From assembly GCA_963662175.1 (NCBI GenBank), contig OY759225.1, positions 2,728,001 through 2,792,000 of the forward strand: a DNA stretch of 64,000 nt, in the 5' to 3' direction. The stretch comes from Aradus depressus (lineage: Eukaryota; Arthropoda; Insecta; Hemiptera; Aradidae). Of the stretch, positions 23,935-35,239 are shown piece by piece. A program made the position numbers and the translations under genes. The notes under the pieces were generated by a model that saw only the letters and a list, made by a program, of their open reading frames with translations, made no database searches and had not been told where the DNA came from. Within the stretch, counting starts at the first letter, position 1. Every line of letters starts with the position of its first letter.

Positions 23935-25119
23935 GGGTCGCCCCACTCTTCGCCCGGTTTGCGGGCTGAGGTCTCTACGAATCCACTCCCAATTGATTTT
24001 ACTTAAAACGCAACTTTCAAAGACCAATATCTCGAAAACTATTGCCCGTACAAGAAAACTGAATATACCGGAAAACCTAGTTTTTTTGTGGAGAATCTGA
24101 AAATCGTAATTAAAAATTTGTAAAAATTAAATTTTTTTACGATTTAATTTCACTGAGCTGTGTCAATGTTTAAGCCTATTTCTGAAATGTGTTCTTTTAC
24201 CCTATTTTTAAATTGTCTCCCAGTTTGACTTACATCAACAAAATTACAAAAACTACATTTTAGGTAATAAACCCCACTGTTTTCTTCTGTTTTTCTTTTT
24301 TTTTTAGTGCTGTTGAGATGTTATAATGCATTATTTGTTCTGGAACCTTCCCAACAGTCCTCTTTTTTAAGTACATCGCCTCTGAAGATGGTAGCAATAC
24401 AGAAAGTACTCCCATATTATATATATTTTGTGAAATAGACAATATTTTTTTTTAAAAAAAACATACTTTTTTTTTTTTTATTAGGTGTTGTATATTGAAC
24501 CAATTACTTCCCCAGTTATATTCAATACTTTAACTTTCTAAGGGAACTTCAGATTTTTAGCCGAGATATTTTAAAACAATAAAAAATGACGAAAAACGTA
24601 TGTTTAAAAAAAAAATATATTGTCTATTTCACAAAATATATATAATATGGGAGTACTTTCGGTACTGCTAACATCTTCAGAGGCGATGTACTTAAAAAAG
24701 AGGACTGTTGGGTAGGTTACAGAACAAATAATGCATTATAACATCTCAACAGCACTAAAGAAGAACAAGTGGGGTTTACTACCTAAAATGTAGTTTTTGT
24801 AATTTTGTTTATGTAAGTCAAACTGGGAGACAATTTAAAAATAGGGTAAAAGAACACGTTTCAGAAATAGGCTTAAACATTGACACAACATACACATCAG
24901 TGAAATTAAATCGAAAAAAAATTTATTTTTTACAAATTTTTAATCAGGATTTTCAGATTCTCCACAAGAAAAGTAGGTATTCTGGTATTTTTAGTTTTCT
25001 TGTACGGTCAATAGTTTTCGAGATATTGGTCTTTGAAAGTTGCGTTTTAAGTAAAATCAATTGGGAGTGGATTCATAGAGACCTCAGCCCGCAAACCGGG
25101 CGAAGAGTGGGGGCGACCT
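23935..25119. mobile_element. Penelope-like element remnant as a 1.2-kb inverted repeat with GIY-YIG sequence
   Basis: Two arms of about 0.5 kb (23935-24460 and 24590-25119) mirror each other, ending at CGCCCGGTTTGCGGGCTGAG and its complement. Each arm encodes a GIY-YIG endonuclease piece: right arm, plus, 24771-24893 (GVYYLKCSFCNFVYVSQTGR then QFKNRVKEHVSEIGL); left arm, minus, 24168-24290 (same with FVDVSQTGR). This domain in this setting is characteristic of Penelope-like retroelements. A hammerhead-like core lies in each arm, opposite in sense to the endonuclease. Confidence 0.75.
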
Positions 25120-26829
25120 TGAAGAATCTGTAAGTAAACAGACTTTGACTAAAACTAGTCTATACCCCCCACCCTCGTAGCCTAACTTTGCCCCCCACCC
25201 CCCCCCCCCACCCCCACCCCCTGGAAATAGTATAGAGGTTTTGAATTCACATATGAAATTTCATGTCGATACAATCATTCTATCGGCAGTTATTAAAGTC
25301 CTCCCCAATAACCCCCCTCCCTTTTGATCGATTTGACTGAAAAACAATAGGTTGAAAACCGCATCGAATTTTTGACCGATTAAATAACTTCCCCTATACT
25401 TAGCTGAGAAAGTAAAAATAGAAACAGATGGAGCGGTCGAGCTCAAGAGCTCTTACAATATAATGAAGCACCGACACGAAACTTTGTATAAGTATTGAGA
25501 AGTCTCCGAGCGAGATGGAGTTTCAGTCAAATTGTTCGAAAAGGAAGAGTCTTTAAAGACTTGAAAGTGCAGTTGACTCCAAATTATTCGATCTAGGGAC
25601 GTACATCGCCAGTGATTCACCGTTGACATTTTTCTTACATAATTATCACATTTAATGTGACATATTTTTCAATATGCTTTATCTATTTTTTTATGGAGAA
25701 ACGCGATTGCGTAGAAGAGAATGCAATCCGACAAGTCCCCCCCCCCCCCCCCCCCCCAGTAAGGGCTGAATTTAAATTTATTTATACACGCCCCATGTAA
25801 ACGGATACATTATTTTGAACGGATTATCTTTTAATCCTCTCAGACAAAAAAATATATAATATTAAAATAAACAATTTATTTGTTATCAAAATAGAGCTAT
25901 ATAGGCGACCTCGAGGATATATAAAAATGTATGATATGACACGGTTCTAGTCAGGTGGTGTGTCCTTTACATGTAATATCACTGTCATGTCACCCACATG
26001 ATGACAAGAAAAATATAGTCCAAAACCTTAATATCTTCTTATTTTTATGTCAAGTTTTTAACACACTTTGTCACCTGTCATTTTGACAGTTACTTTGTGT
26101 GTCACTTTAAAGTGTTTTACATCCCCACCTAGAAGAAGTATAGAAGAAGTTATGTAATCGGTTAGAAATTCAAAGTTGACCTTTCACTGGAATTTCATGT
26201 TTTCCGACACTCTGATTCCAAAAAGAAAAAAAAACTGAATTTTGCGGATTAGATTCATCCCAATCCCAATCAGATAGCAAATAGAATACAAATCAAATAA
26301 ACAAAATATACAGTTGGCAGAATTCAATATGAGTTAGAAAGGATATTTGAGGCAGCTCTATAATTTTTATAAATAAATGAAAGAGAAAAAAATAAACTAA
26401 ATAAATAATAAAAATAAATAATATTTAGTAATAAAATAACCCATATATAAATATATATGAAACATTTTTTTTATTTGCTCTTTGGATTGCTCGTATCATA
26501 TTCGTGATCAATACGAAATGACCACATTGTGTGTTTACAACCAACGCACCAAAGGATAGATGTTGACGTAAGATATACTGAGTTAAGTAAGTCAAGATCT
26601 GTTTTTCATTTAATGATAAAAACATAGCCGAGGTCGCAGCAAAGCTCCGGCTTTTGTCGGTTTCTTTTATTCATTTTTTTTTTTTTTGTTTTTTTTTTTT
26701 CGTTTAATGAATTGGAAAGCCGTTATGTGAGTGGGCGTGTTAATTTCATCAGCTACTGTTTACTGGGAAATAAATAAATCAGTAACATATGGAGAAAAAA
26801 TACAAAAAGTCGTACCTGAATCACCGGCT
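25120..26829. other. No gene seen; poly-C tract and family C repeat
   Basis: Contains C-rich runs (25190-25220 and 25738-25757) and a family C copy at 25250-25400. The rest is AT-rich and non-coding as far as I can see. Confidence 0.5.
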
Positions 26830-27200
26830 ATGTACCTCCCCAGAACTAATTAATCAATAATGTTTTCGCTCTCCCTCCAAAGCCAATGGACCGTTAGGGC
26901 TTAAGCTCAATATTCGACTTACATAGGACTTCTGAATCCTCATACTATATTATGTGTCGATACATTCATTACATCGCAGTTATTAAGGTATCTGGGGTTA
27001 CTCCTTTTTTCTGGTCTTGCTTTCCCATCGACCGATTTCTTCGGAAATTGAAAGGTGCAGTCCTTATGGGGTTTTGAATCTAAATAAAAAATTTCATGGC
27101 GATACATTCATTACATTGAGAGTTATTGGGATTTTTGAGTTTAACCTCCTCTCATCCCCCTGAAAATTAATAGGTGTCGTCCTTATATGGCTTTGAGTAT
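26830..27200 (+). repeat. Repeat family C copy
   Basis: Begins with CAATAATGTTTTCGCTCTCC and contains CGATACATTCATTACATCG twice with AATTAATAGGTGTCGTCCTT. Confidence 0.5.
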
Positions 27201-27231
27201 AAATAAGAAATTTCGTGACATTTTTTTTATA

Positions 27232-27480
27232 GTTAGTTATTGTGACTCATGCCCGGGCTTTAACTACGAGGTAATATAGCCTACTACCAGAGCGCTCTTT
27301 CGTCACTCTGGTGGACATGAGCCCGATTCTATTGTGGGAGTCCTAAATTTTGTCTACCCTAAATTTTTAGTCACCTAGGAGGATAGGGGTCTTTAACGAG
27401 TACCTGACATCGTACAGGCTCGGGACCATCGCTTAACGTCCCATCCGAAGGACGGCGTGTTTAAGTTTATTTTACCTCCC
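27232..27480 (-). mobile_element. SINE family A, tail half, interrupted by SINE B cluster
   Basis: Runs from GTTATTGTGACTCATGCCC to TTATTTTACCTCCC, where SINE B begins. The missing head half reappears at 28091-28217. Confidence 0.85.
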
Positions 27481-27800
27481 GGGGCCATGGTGGCCGTGCG
27501 GGCTAGAGCGTAGGGCTTTGGTCGCATGGTCTCACCATGGTTTTCGGGTTCGAATCCCGTCCGGGAGTGAGTTTTATTTCGTAGATAGAACTCCCTCCCG
27601 GGGCCATGGTGGCCGTGCGGGCTAGAGCGTAGGGCTTTGGTTGCATGGTCTCACCATGGTTTGCGGGTTCGAATCCCGTCCGGGAGTGAGTTTTATTTCG
27701 TAGATAGAACTCCCTCCCGGGGCCATGGATGTCGTAAATAACTATATATAACACATTGACATGGCTAATATGTACCATACATAAAGCCAAAAAAAAAAAA
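27481..27800 (+). mobile_element. SINE family B, head-to-tail dimer with one tail
   Basis: Two ~119-bp tRNA-like monomers (start GGGGCCATGGTGGCCGTGCG; B box GGTTCGAATCC) lie in tandem. They share one AT-rich tail ending GCCAAAAAAAA. The head resembles a class II tRNA with a long variable arm, but I do not assign the amino acid. Confidence 0.88.
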
Positions 27801-27847
27801 AACTAATTGTTAGTAAAATAATTTGTATTCAACTAATTATATTGGGG

Positions 27848-28059
27848 GCCATGGTGGCCGTGCGGGCTAGAGCGTAGGGCTTTGGTCGCATGGTCTCACC
27901 ATGGTTTGCGGGTTCGAATCCCGTCCGGGAGTGAGTTTTATTTCGTAGATAGAACTCCCTCCTGGGGCCATGGATGTCTTAAATAATTATATATAACACA
28001 TTGACATGGCTAATATGCACCGTACATAAAGCCAAAAAAAAAAAAAAAAAAAAAAACTT
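27848..28059 (+). mobile_element. SINE family B monomer with poly-A tail
   Basis: Same head and B box as the dimer, tail TAAATAATTATATATAACAC, then a 22-base A run. Confidence 0.9.
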
Positions 28060-28090
28060 ATTATATTATTATACTGAACATGTGTTATAA

Positions 28091-28217
28091 GGACGGCGTG
28101 CTTAAGTTTATTTTACCTCCCAGATAAAATAAACTAAGGGCCTCGGTCGGGTTTCGAACCCCACGATCTTGAGTTCAAAAGACAAGCACGCATACAACTG
28201 AGCTACCGGCGCCCTCG
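28091..28217 (-). mobile_element. SINE family A, head half
   Basis: Carries the B box (GGTTTCGAACCCC complement) and A box and ends GGCGCCCTC. It overlaps the other half (27232-27480) by ~31 duplicated bases. Confidence 0.88.
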
Positions 28218-28391
28218 AGAGGTCATATCGCCTAGTATCTTTTGTCACTCTGGTCCACGTGAACCACGTTTACCTGCGCCAGACTTGCGCAGTGAGACAA
28301 GGTTTTGCCAGTTTACAAAAGTGCAAGTTTCTTTACATTTCAACTTCTTTGTTTACATTTGTTTTCTTTCTTTATATTAGTTCAACAGAAA

Positions 28392-28780
28392 ATGTCTAAG
28401 CAAAACTTGTCAAAAAAAGTTATGGAGACGTATAAGAGTGAACCCATTTTATGGAAAATAAAAAATAAGGTGTACCACGATCGGCCACAGAGGGAAGTCG
28501 CCTATTCCCAAATTACTTAAGAAACTGCAAGAATTGGATCCGGCAGCTTGTAAGCAAGATATGTAGTAAAGAAAATAAATAATTTGAGGAATAATGTTGG
28601 GAAAAAAAAAAGAGGTATGAATGCTCAATGAAGTGTGGAGCAGCCACTGATGATGTAAAGCTACCGACATTATAGTACTACAGTCTATTTGACCTGCTCG
28701 AAGACCAAGAAACGCCAAGAACATCGCCTTCTAACTTGAATGATGAAACAAATAATTTAAATAATCCTTTGGTGTAAATT
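28392..28780 (+). pseudogene. MADF-domain protein remnant
   Basis: It starts MSKQNLSKKVMETYKSEPIL and continues WKIKNKVYHDRPQREVAYSQ. After frameshifts it reads VVKKINNLRNNVGKKKRGM and then TDDV...YYSLFDLLEDQETPR. The order (start helix, trimmed Trp/Tyr core, NLRNN, then GAxTDDVxxPxLWYYxLL) is that of MADF DNA-binding proteins, which are multiplied in many insect genomes. Stops and at least three frame changes make it a pseudogene. A splice-acceptor-like TATATTAG precedes the start. Confidence 0.75.
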
Positions 28781-29149
28781 TCAATTCATTTAGCAGGTTT
28801 ATATAACTAAATGTTGGTCTTTGTAGCAACCAATATTTGCTTTCGATGGGTCTTCTGTTCTGTTTTTATCACAAAAAGGGCTGCAAGCGCTATCCGGATG
28901 CCATGATTTGAACTGAAACCTGCACAGTTTCGCCGTAGCGTGTGTGGCCGCCTTAACTCTACAGTGGGAATCCTAAATTTTGCCATCTGTAATCAATAAG
29001 GTAGGGTTATTTACAAAAGGTTGGTAACACCTTCAGAGGAAGAAAAATGTTTAGTATTATCTGATAGTGATAATATAACTAATCATAATACCTTATTGAT
29101 CTATCAAATCCAAAAAGATTCCTTTCAATTTTTTTTTTAAATTTTTTTT

Positions 29150-29392
29150 ATTAGGTTAGGTTTTATGTCTCATGCCTGGTCTTAACCACTAGGTCATATC
29201 GCCTACTACCAGAGCGCTCTTTCGACACTCTGGAGGGCCCGTCTCTACTAGTCCTAAATTTTGCCTACCCTAAATTTTTATACACCTAGAGTAAGGGTCT
29301 TTAACGAGTACCTACCTGACCAGGCTCGGGACCATCATTTAACATCCAATCCGAAGGGCGTTGTGCTCAAGGTTTTTTCACCTCTCAGATAA
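29150..29392 (-). mobile_element. SINE family A, 5'-truncated
   Basis: Tail ATTAGGTTAGGTTTTATG and body present; stops before the tRNA head. Confidence 0.85.
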
Positions 29393-30245
29393 TAATCCAA
29401 AGGGCATTTTTTTAAATAAGCGTCGAATTATGGACCGATTACATAAATGCCCTTATATTTCGCGGGGAAAGAAAATAAAAATGAGAGAAACACACCTTTC
29501 CTTTGTTTATCAGATTTGGTTTTCGCCCACGTTTTTTTTTGTTTTTCTCGCTTTTTCGGGGTAAATTAATATAATAAGTCTAATTAATCTACGATTGACA
29601 AAATTTAGAGGAAAACCATGTTTTTGTTTTTCTGTTTTCTAATTGATGATCGAGCGGGGGAGCAAAAACTTAGTTGATTAATTCACGCTAGGGGACATGA
29701 TTCACCGACGACTTTGTTGTTGTTGTTTTGTTGAACAGAACCAAGGAAAGATTTGTTGTGAGCCCCCACGTTGGATGAGTGTACAAAAGGCTGGAGGTGG
29801 TACGAAGGCGGCAAGTTTGGTTGGTGCAAGGTCCGCCGCGCTGCGCCCACTACTACCTACCAAACAGCTGGCTAATGGGTGACCTTATCGACTCTTCGTA
29901 CGCAACACCTCGCGCATTTCGCAGGTTCACAACACTCCCCAGTATAGAGAAAGTTAGGTAATCAGTCACAAAGTATATGTCGGGTTTCCAAGGCAATTTA
30001 ATGTTCAAAAGTGAATTAAAAAATCAGTGTGTCTGTAAGTAAACACGATAGAATGAATATATCGACACGATTTTTCAGTTGATTTTCATCCAAATCGAAC
30101 AAAGAGAAGGTTCGAATCAGGGGGGGGCTCAACTCAAAAACCCTTTTGGTGGTAATAATGAACATGTAATAAAAATGTATTTATTCCAAACAATAATATT
30201 ATTAACAATTTGCAAATTTCTATCCACAATTTTTTTGCAATGGAA
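29393..30245. other. No gene seen
   Basis: Mixed sequence with a minus-strand family C trace near 29990-30130. The moderately GC-rich stretch 29697-29961 has overlapping frames but no family pattern. Confidence 0.45.
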
Positions 30246-30345
30246 TTTTGGCCGTGCGGTCTAGAGCGTAGGGCTTTGGTCGCATGGTCTCACCTTGGTT
30301 TGCGGGTTCGAATCCCGTCCGGGAGTGTTTTTTTTTTTTTTTTTT
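30246..30345 (+). mobile_element. SINE family B monomer
   Basis: A box TTGGCCGTGCGGTCTAGAGC, B box GGTTCGAATCC, then a T-run tail. It pairs with the inverted copy at 30410-30535. Confidence 0.85.
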
Positions 30346-30409
30346 TGGCCTTATGTTCGATGCATATTAGCCATGTCACTTTGTTATCTCTAGTTATTTA
30401 CGACATCCA

Positions 30410-30535
30410 TGGCCCTGGGAGGGAGTTCTATCTACGAAATAAAACTCACTCCCGGACGGGATTTGAAACCGCAAACCAAGGTGAGACCATGCGACCAGAG
30501 CACTACGCTCTAGCCCGCACGGCCACCATGGCCCC
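30410..30535 (-). mobile_element. SINE family B, inverted copy
   Basis: Complement of the B head (ends GGCCACCATGGCCCC). Together with 30246-30345 it forms a fold-back of ~100 bp arms. Confidence 0.85.
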
Positions 30536-30667
30536 GAGTTTTATTTCGTAGATAGAACTCCCTCCCGGGGTCATGGCTAATATGCATCAAGCATAACGCC
30601 AAAAAAAAACTTCTCGAACTCACTTTTTTTTCAACTCTCTTTTAACTGCCAACTATATTCTTCTTCG

Positions 30668-30800
30668 TAGTGCTCTGGTCGCATGGTCTCACCCATGGTT
30701 TGCGGGTTCGAATCCCGTCCGGGAGTGAGTATTATTTCATAGATAGAACTCCCTCCCAGGGTCATGGCTAATATGCATCGTACATAAGGCCATAAAAAAA
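30668..30800 (+). mobile_element. SINE family B, 5'-truncated
   Basis: Starts inside the tRNA-like part (TGCTCTGGTCGCATGGTCTC), with B box and poly-A tail. A further tail-only scrap lies at 30536-30612. Confidence 0.8.
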
Positions 30801-31824
30801 AATAATAATAAAAAAAAGCTGCTAACTATATTCTTTTTAAATCATGTGGGTCAATTGTTTTTTTTGGTCTTAAATTGTATTTTTTATTCTAGATATTAAT
30901 TATTTTAGCCGAAAAAGTCTGTATACATAAATATTTATTTTTAAGTGAAAGATGTCCGATGTCAGGCTGGTAACAATGTCTGGGGTTATGTATGATGTAA
31001 AAACATGTGTTGTGTGACCAAGGTTATGTAGATGTTTATGTCCGCTCCTGCGATGTCCGTTGTTGCTCAAGTATGAACGATACACCCTCATAACTGGCGA
31101 TATACTGCACCTATTAAGACGAAATGTCATGGATGCAGAATTTAATAAGGACAACGAAATGTCCTGAAGTGAAGGGGTGTGTGATCATTCAAAAGTCTCT
31201 GAGTTTGTTCTTTTTGATTAATTTTCAATTAAATCGGTAGATTGATTACAGAGGGAGAGCTATAACTTATATTAAATAATTCGCACCGACGCCTTTTTAT
31301 TACTCTTTTATGTAATCGATTTGAAATTCGATCTTGTTTTAATAAAAATTTCAATTTTTCAAAAAATGAAAAAAACAAAACAAAGTTTTGTCTATCTGTG
31401 ATTAGGATATCGTCACGAAATTTTTCTTGTAAATCCGACCCCCCAGAATGATACGAACAGACCAATATTGGACTACCTAATTGGATGTTGAAATTGCAAA
31501 AAAAGAAAAGTTCTTCTCGGTTGGAGGTGTCCCCGAAGTCCAAATTTGTCAAACAGGTTCCCTGTCTCTATATGTCAACGACTCTCCTCTCTTTTTGCCA
31601 TTTTGAGCTGTTTTCAAGTATATGTGTCACATTGGAACTTTTTTTTGTATATAAATATATATATGTATATGTTTTTAAGAACGATTATAAGCAGAGTAAT
31701 TATATGAATGAGGTAAGGTCTGGCTGATTCATTGACGGAACCTTCAGACGGTGCAAACAACTTATGTTAATCATTTTTCAAAAAAAATTGTTTATATTAA
31801 AATTTCTCCTTATTCCGTTATTCC

Positions 31825-31980
31825 ACAGAAAGGCAGTCCTTACTCTAACCAATAGACTCCTCATATACAAGCTTCTGTTGCGGCCAGTGATGACGTATGC
31901 ACCAGCGTGGGCCGGTCTTGCAACACCAACTTGAAAACTCTTCAAATGGCCCAAAACAAATGGCTTAGATTGGTTGGTAG
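31825..31980 (+). pseudogene. LINE reverse transcriptase fragment (jockey-like)
   Basis: Reads RKAVLTLTNRLLIYKLLLRP, VMTYAPAWAGLAT and, after a frame change, TLKTLQMAQNKWLRLVG. This is the conserved post-fingers segment of jockey-clade LINE ORF2 (KxxLxxxLLLYKxxLRPxxTY...QxxQNKxLR). It is cut off by the 49-bp satellite. Confidence 0.78.
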
Positions 31981-31989
31981 CTAATAATA

Positions 31990-32895
31990 AGTTTTTTTTT
32001 ATAAATATTTTATTTGATGTATCCTATGAAATATATCAGTTTTTTTATAAAGTATTTTATTTGATGTATCCCTATGAAATATATCAAGTTTTTTTATAAA
32101 GTATTTTATTTGATGTATCCCTATTAAATATATCACGTTTTTTATAAAGTATTTTATTTGATGTATCCCTATGAAATATATCAAGTTTTTTTATAAAGTA
32201 TTTTATTTGATGTATCCCTATGAAATATATCAAGTTTTTTTATAAAGTATTTTATTTGATGTATCCCTATGACATATATCAAGTTTTTTTATAAAGTATT
32301 TTATTTGATGTATCCCTATGACATATATCAAGTTTTTTTATAAAGTATTTTATTTGATGTATCCCTATTAAATATATCACGTTTTTTTATAAAGTATTTT
32401 ATTTGATGTATCCCTATGAAATATATCAAGTTTTTTTATAAAGTATTTTATTTGATGTATCCCTATGAAATATATCAAGTTTTTTTATAAAGTATTTTAT
32501 TTGATGTATCCCTATGAAATATATCAAGTTTTTTTATAAAGTATTTTATTTGATGTATCCCTATGACATATATCAAGTTTTTTTATAAAGTATTTTATTT
32601 GATGTATCCCTATGAAATATATCAAGTTTTTTTATAAAGTATTTTATTTGATGTATCCCTATGAAATATATCAAGTTTTTTTATAAAGTATTTTATTTGA
32701 TGTATCCCTATGAAATATATCAAGTTTTTTTATAAAGTATTTTATTTGATGTATCCCTATGACATATATCAAGTTTTTTTATAAAGTATTTTATTTGATG
32801 TATCCCTATGAAATATATCAAGTTTTTTTATAAAGTATTTTATTTGATGTATCCCTATGAAATATATCAAGTTTTTTTATAAAGTATTTTATTTC
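31990..32895. repeat. 49-bp satellite, about 18 copies
   Basis: Unit TAAAGTATTTTATTTGATGT plus ATCCCTATGAAATATATC and a T run. Units are 47-49 bp and differ mainly at GAAATATATC, GACATATATC or TTAAATATATCACG. In the right half the GACAT variant appears every fourth unit. Confidence 0.95.
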
Positions 32896-33461
32896 TTCTA
32901 CTTTATTCGGTAAGTCCAAGAAAAGTATAGGTACAACAGTACTGCTTTGATCTGTAACATGAAATAAAGCTGTTGGGCTGACATCGAAATTTCATCACCT
33001 GAATTATGACAAAAATGCAATAAACAGGGTAATTTTTAATTCATCTCAATATATGGGAGTTTTACATGAAATGACTGGGTTTCATGTATCAGATAGCTGT
33101 TTCGTCGTCTCTAGGTATGTTCTGTGATGCAAGTGAAGAGACGCGGCATTACCTCCTTAGACTGATGTATTGTTGCAGTGAGTGTCCACTTCTAGAGACA
33201 TCCATCGGAGAGAGGTTTGTTGTTGTGCCCCAATGTGCAGTGCCGCTTGCCGCCTCACATCTGTGACCTTAGTTCAGTCTTCCTCCTTGCCAACTATGCG
33301 AGGGAGTGCTCTGTAAGGTTGATCACGGAGGCGTCATGTGTGGGTTTGCCGCCCTACCTTCATCCCATCAGCCTTGCCTACACACTTCCCCGCAAGATGG
33401 CATTGACCATCAAAGTACAGCAATCCCTTGCTATCTGTGGTTAACAAAAACCGTGGAGTTT
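32896..33461. other. No gene assigned
   Basis: Moderately GC-rich with overlapping plus-strand frames (33084-33450). It might be a decayed transposon ORF, but I recognise no motif. Confidence 0.35.
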
Positions 33462-33585
33462 GTTATTATGACCCAATCCTGGACTTTAGCTAAGAGGTCA
33501 TATCGCCAACTACCAGAGCGCTCTGGTGGACATGAGTTGAGCTCAATAGGCAAGGACGCTACGTCTGAGCGCCCCCATGGATAAC
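33462..33585 (-). mobile_element. SINE family A with internal deletion
   Basis: Tail (GGTCATATCGCC) is joined directly to head sequence (TGAGCTCAATAGGCAAG), missing ~200 bases. Confidence 0.78.
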
Positions 33586-33828
33586 AAGGCTAAATAACGA
33601 AATATGTATATACAGGAACTGTCATGAATTTTGAAGCTAGGCTTGCCAGGTGCAATTGGCCAAAGATCGGGACACATTTAAGAAAATCAGAACAAACCGC
33701 TATAACTAGACATCATATAAACTATAAAATAATACATGAAACCCTTTAATATAGTTTTCTTAGATAAATAAACTTAAATTTAATTACCAGGTATATTATC
33801 AGTCAAATAAAAATAATACATATAAATA

Positions 33829-34180
33829 ATGAGGGCGCCGGTAGCTCAGTGGTATGCGTGCTTGACTTCTGAGCTCAAGGTCGTGGGTTCGTAGCCCGAC
33901 CGAGGCCCTTAGTTTATTTTATCTGGGAGGTAAAATAAACTTAAGCACGCCGTCCTTCAGATGGGACGTTAAGCGATGGTCCCGAGCCTGTACGATGTCA
34001 GGTACTCGTTAAAGACCCCTACCCTAGATGAATAAAAATTTAGGGTAGGCAAAATTTAGGACTCCCACAGTAGAGTCGGGCTCATGTCCACCAGAGTGAC
34101 GAAAGAGCGCTCTGGTAGTAGGCGATATGACCTCGTAGTTAAAGCTCGGGCATGAGTCATAAAACCAAACCAAACCAAAC
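33829..34180 (+). mobile_element. SINE family A, full length
   Basis: GGGCGCCGGTAGCTCAGTGG head with A box 33842-33852 and B box 33886-33896 (one change). Full body and CAAACCAAACCAAACC tail. Confidence 0.93.
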
Positions 34181-34258
34181 CTAATGATGTTAATTTAACA
34201 CCTAACTAAGAGTTTAATTAAATATATGAAATACAATGAACATGGTTAAGAAATAAAT

Positions 34259-34385
34259 TAGGGTAGACAAAATTTAGACTCCCATTGTAGAGTTGGGCTC
34301 ACGTCTATCAGAGCGACAAAAGAGCGCTCTGGTAGTAGGCGTCCTGACCTTGTAGTCAAAGCCCAGGCATGAGTCACTATAACCA
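34259..34385 (+). mobile_element. SINE family A tail fragment
   Basis: Body from GGGTAGACAAAATTTAG to GAGTCACTATAACC. Confidence 0.8.
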
Positions 34386-34588
34386 ACTGTACTCGTTCCC
34401 TATTCAAGTAGCCAAGAGTTCTGTGAGTTTACAAACTAGCCCAGATTACAGAAGTTTCTTTGAACTGGCCGATGTAGTGGGAAACTCGAAGATTAGGAAA
34501 AGAAAAATGTTGTCATTTCCCACACAAGATTCTTTTTATTGTCTTAATAGCCCAGAAGATTACAGCTTAGTCGTAACATACGTATTAT

Positions 34589-35236
34589 ACAGGGTGGCCC
34601 AGATAAGCGGACCACAAGTGAAATAACTCCTAAACGGTTAGAGATATCAAAATTGTGTATAGGACTAAAGTTGTAGCACTCGCCGAGGCTATAGTATGGC
34701 TTCCTCGAAAAGACATAAATGACCCTTTTAATGGCTCAAATAGCCCTTCGAAGGGCGGGGTTCCCTTTTGACCCTTAAGTTTCATTACATTTTATTAAAG
34801 TACTAAAGAAACAAGGAATAACTGTGCAAACAGATTTTTGATACGTCAAGTAGTTCTCGGAAAAAAAACATTTAAAGTTGCACATTTTTCTTATTCTGAA
34901 GTTATTAAATTCCAACTAACTTCAGAATAAGAAAAACGTGCAACTTTAAACGTTTTTCTTCCGAGAACTACTTGACGTATCAAAAATCTGTTTGCACAGT
35001 TATTCCTTGTTTCTTTAGTACTTTAATAAAATGTAATGAAACTTAAGGGTCAAAAGGGAACCCCGCCATTCGAAGGGCTATTTGAGCCATTAAAATGGTT
35101 ATTTATGTCTTTTCAAGGACGCCATACTATAACTCTCGGCGAGTGCTACAACTTTAGCCCTATACACAATTTTGATATCTCTAACCGTTTAGGAGTTATT
35201 TCACTTGTGGCCCGCTTAATCTGCTTATCGGGCGGA
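34589..35236. mobile_element. Fold-back element with ~310-bp inverted arms
   Basis: Nearly the whole 648 bp is one inverted repeat around about 34910. The outer ends are ACAGGGTGGCCCAGATAAGC and a rearranged complement. The inner part has ACTTCAGAATAAGAAAAA on both sides. The ORF at 35036-35239 is just an arm read through. No transposase is present. Confidence 0.85.
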
Positions 35237-35239
35237 TAA

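Noticed and set aside
27483..27575. tRNA genes in the SINE B heads
   Set aside because: tRNA-like promoter only; many copies share the same tail and poly-A, typical of a SINE.
31990..32895. CRISPR-like array
   Set aside because: Units are contiguous with no unique spacers, and the genome is eukaryotic.
33838..33905. tRNA gene at the head of SINE A
   Set aside because: A and B boxes are present, but the acceptor stem and anticodon arm do not close properly and the sequence always continues into the same SINE body.
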